A stretch of DNA of 64,000 nucleotides from Aphrocallistes beatrix (lineage: Eukaryota; Porifera; Hexactinellida; Sceptrulophora; Aphrocallistidae), in contig OY725493.1 of NCBI GenBank assembly GCA_963281255.1, positions 1,921,550 through 1,985,549 on the forward strand. The letters run 5' to 3'. Under the pieces are notes generated by a model, which searched no databases, was not told the DNA's origin, and worked only from the letters and a program-made list of their open reading frames with translations. Made by a program: the position numbers and the translations under genes. The first letter of the stretch is position 1. Each line of letters opens with the position of its first letter. Shown piece after piece: positions 61,936-64,000 of this stretch.

Positions 61936-62317
61936 TTCCCAGGCTCCCACAAACATAAAACTGGCGGATATGGTACCTAGTGACCCGCATTGGGCCACTC
62001 ACACCTGAGAGACCCATGGTACAAGATTGAGGAAACAGTGATCGTAAAAATAACAACCAATATTGTGCTGTGGGAGAAATTTTCCTGAATTTCTCTATAT
62101 TTCGGGAATCTTTTCGATATTCATAATATTTAAAATAGATCCTGATATCGGTCACTTTCCGATATATCGGTATCGATATTTGGCATTATTTGCATAACTC
62201 ACTCCTCGCTATTTGTTAGCAAAAAATATTTTCCAATTATGGATTGTGGAGTGGTTCATGAATCATGATCCTTGAAATGTTGATTTCTTTGTTTGATTGT
62301 TCAAGTTGTAGACTTAT

Positions 62318-62614
62318 ATGATGACAGAGACGGAGACAGAATCTCACGCGAGCAGCACTTTACATTCTAGGAACACGTTCGAGAAAGATCGTTTTAACAG
62401 TAGCTTAATCCCGTCCCATTCCACCGACTTCGCTCCTGACGAGGAATCTCTGCCAGACCTATTGGTATTGCCACGAAGGAAACATTCCGCCGAAAAAGAA
62501 TGTCTATTTAATACGATTTTTGTATTTATTTTATTGCCTACTGCTCTGTGTTTTTTTGCCTCAATTCTGATTGCAGTGTGGGGTGAACAATGGCTGAATG
62601 TAACTAATAGTTGA
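62318..62614 (+). CDS. Small single-pass membrane protein, hypothetical
   Basis: 98-residue ORF. Residues 1-62 are hydrophilic and Ser/Glu/Thr-rich. Residues about 64-87 are one strongly hydrophobic segment (LFNTIFVFILLPTALCFFAS) likely to span a membrane. A short tail (GEQWLNVTNS) with a possible N-glycosylation site follows. No family recognised, and it could be one exon of a larger gene. Confidence 0.4.
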   Translation: MMTETETESHASSTLHSRNTFEKDRFNSSLIPSHSTDFAPDEESLPDLLVLPRRKHSAEKECLFNTIFVFILLPTALCFFASILIAVWGEQWLNVTNS

Positions 62615-62644
62615 AGACTTTTATTATGTGCGTATTTATAAATA

Positions 62645-62700
62645 CAGTCGACTCCGCCAATGGTTACATCGGATCCTGACATTTTGTCCCAATAAATTAA
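62645..62700 (+). mobile_element. Solo end of the CAGTCGACTCCG pogo-like MITE family
   Basis: CAGTCGACTCCGCCAATGG preceded by TA resembles the ends of the element at 18915-19069. No matching right end was found, so this is a truncated or decayed copy. Confidence 0.55.
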
Positions 62701-63924
62701 GAGTAAACGATTGTGAGCAGGGGCGCCGAACTTTGAGAATAATTAGCCCATTGATGGAGCTTCTACGGGGCTCACATCTGAATTTAGTATTGCGCCTATG
62801 GACCATTTCCGAATCTAGAGAGGGCTCCAGTCCCCCGGATCCGGCGCCTATGATTGTCAGGGTCGTAGTTCAGTGAAAATCAAGCGTGATGACTTTGTCC
62901 ACTCGCCTACACCCAAGATGTGGTGATAGGCAGCGAAGAAAAAATAACTATGATTGGACTGCCTCCGTTTTGGTAGAAAGGAATTCGCACAGTTTTCCCA
63001 TCTTAGTACTGTATTCCTTGTTGCCTAGAGGCCTGGCATCGGATGGAACAGTCGAGGGACAAGCCGGGATTAACCGTATCAGGGGATTCATTCAGGAATG
63101 ACTCTCTCCATGCAATCAGACCAGTGAGCGCTAGCTCTCCAAGCATATTATCGAACTAGGTGGGTCGTCGATTGTTTTAAAAATTTAATGAATTTATCAA
63201 AATCTTATTGAAAATATTCCCTCATATTTCTCAATCGGATTTCTTACACAACCAATAATAATCCTCACTTGTAGACTAGGAACCCACGCCTCTATCCTTT
63301 CCAAAGCTCGACATTCGACCATTTATTATGTCCTGGGTTCTCACCTGAAAGCCAAGTTTTTTCTGAAATGAAGTAATTTCAGAAATATTCTATCGGACTC
63401 CACAAGGAATTGAAGCATGAATGGTTCCTTGTCTGTCTCCTCATTAGAGGTTCAGCTGCTGTATACGCACATACTCTAATTAGTCTGCTTCTGCTTCGAA
63501 TATTATATATCTGATAGACCGCAGCTGTCCTGAATAATTTGATAGCTCCATGAATTCCTTTCATTCTGATAAGTGGTGCTCAGATGGAGATAAAGTTTCT
63601 GTGGAAGGCATTTGAGAAAATCTAGAAAAACGCTGGATTGGAATTCAAGTTAGATTCAAGCAACATTTCGGATATTTGTACAAAATTCCATTGGAACATT
63701 ATCCAGACCATGTTTGTGTTCAGCTAACAGACAGTTTTTGATGTTGAATTGGAAAATTTTAAGCATTTGCTCCATCGGAGTTTGATAATATTTATATCGA
63801 ACATGGGAGACAGGACTGAAATTGTCCCTTTAACAATCCACAAATAATATAAATTCCTTTTGAACATTGGAAAGTGTATCATCTTGGACGATTTAGCGAG
63901 CACTTGGACATTGATCACCAGGCG
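62701..63924. other. Intergenic, no gene recognised
   Basis: Mixed-composition sequence with short frames only and no family signal. Confidence 0.4.
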
Positions 63925-64000
63925 ATGACATTCTTAACCAGACAGCAGCCACGGAACGGCTTTGTGAGGTCCCTGCGTCTCCTCCACTCCACCGGCTGGC
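63925..64000 (+). CDS. Possible first exon of a gene leaving the window
   Basis: ATG at 63925 opens a frame to the window edge reading MTFLTRQQPRNGFVRSLRLL and onward, with a sharp rise in GC content. The Arg/Leu/Ser-rich, acid-free composition would fit a mitochondrial targeting peptide. Only 25 codons are visible, so the call is weak. Confidence 0.28.
   Translation, partial: MTFLTRQQPRNGFVRSLRLLHSTGW

Noticed and set aside
1-64000. tRNA, rRNA or bacterial-type operon features
   Set aside because: No convincing tRNA B-box plus cloverleaf, rRNA block or Shine-Dalgarno-linked gene string was seen by eye. A covariance-model scan would be needed to exclude small RNAs.

Overview
The window is animal nuclear DNA. 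It is AT-rich between genes, coding exons are markedly richer in GC, and spliceosomal introns have GT..AG ends and are often only 60-80 nt long. The gene set is typical of metazoans: the NMD factor UPF2, an activating-signal-cointegrator subunit (TRIP4), an ANGEL/CCR4-type nuclease, ITPA, AFG1L, the linear-ubiquitin deubiquitinase OTULIN, a multi-Tudor germline-type protein, a ciliary microtubule inner protein, coiled-coil/NHL proteins and two very large adhesion GPCRs. The very short introns, RING-less coiled-coil/NHL proteins and giant intronless adhesion GPCRs fit a non-bilaterian animal such as a sponge. That placement is inference; nothing here proves the species.

Layout. 0.1-3.5 kb: two head-to-head coiled-coil/NHL genes whose last 407 bp are identical. 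3.5-7 kb: a transposon nest with a complete Tc1/mariner element (intact DD35E transposase, perfect 28-bp ends) surrounded by hAT-like and pogo-like non-autonomous elements. 7.2-9.2 kb: TRIP4 in four exons. 9.8-16.3 kb: a six-exon zinc-finger/coiled-coil/two-Tudor gene whose fourth intron contains an intronless AFG1L gene on the opposite strand. 16.3-20.2 kb: no gene seen, several MITEs and tandem repeats. 20.3-21.7 kb: ANGEL-type nuclease, one exon. 22.1-31.2 kb: UPF2 in about 34 exons, with several inverted repeats in its introns and 3' flank. 32.4-33.0 kb: ITPA.

33.4-43.3 kb (minus) and 51.7-59.1 kb (plus) hold paralogous adhesion GPCRs, each a single uninterrupted ORF (3290 and 2453 codons). 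Between them lie OTULIN (five exons), a ubiquitin-like/helical-repeat protein, a CIMIP1-like ciliary protein and possibly a tiny three-exon gene. Both receptors have a signal peptide, an ectodomain of about 1500 residues made of five related modules, EGF domains, a hormone-receptor-motif-like domain, a GAIN domain with a GPS cleavage motif, a 7TM region and a cytoplasmic tail. The minus-strand receptor has duplicated its EGF-HormR-GAIN-GPS cassette, giving two GPS sites in one chain, and carries an 11-unit, 120-bp calcium-binding EGF array that is nearly identical between units. 59-64 kb: two unrecognised small ORFs, repeats, and the possible first exon of a gene that leaves the window.

The strongest candidate for something undescribed is the two-GAIN receptor with its young EGF minisatellite and five-module ectodomain. 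Next are the gene-converted NHL palindrome, the self-complementary structures in and after UPF2, and the AFG1L gene nested in a Tudor intron with a MITE supplying its first ATG. Exon boundaries were set by eye from splice signals, reading-frame continuity and remembered family sequences, so single-base errors are possible.
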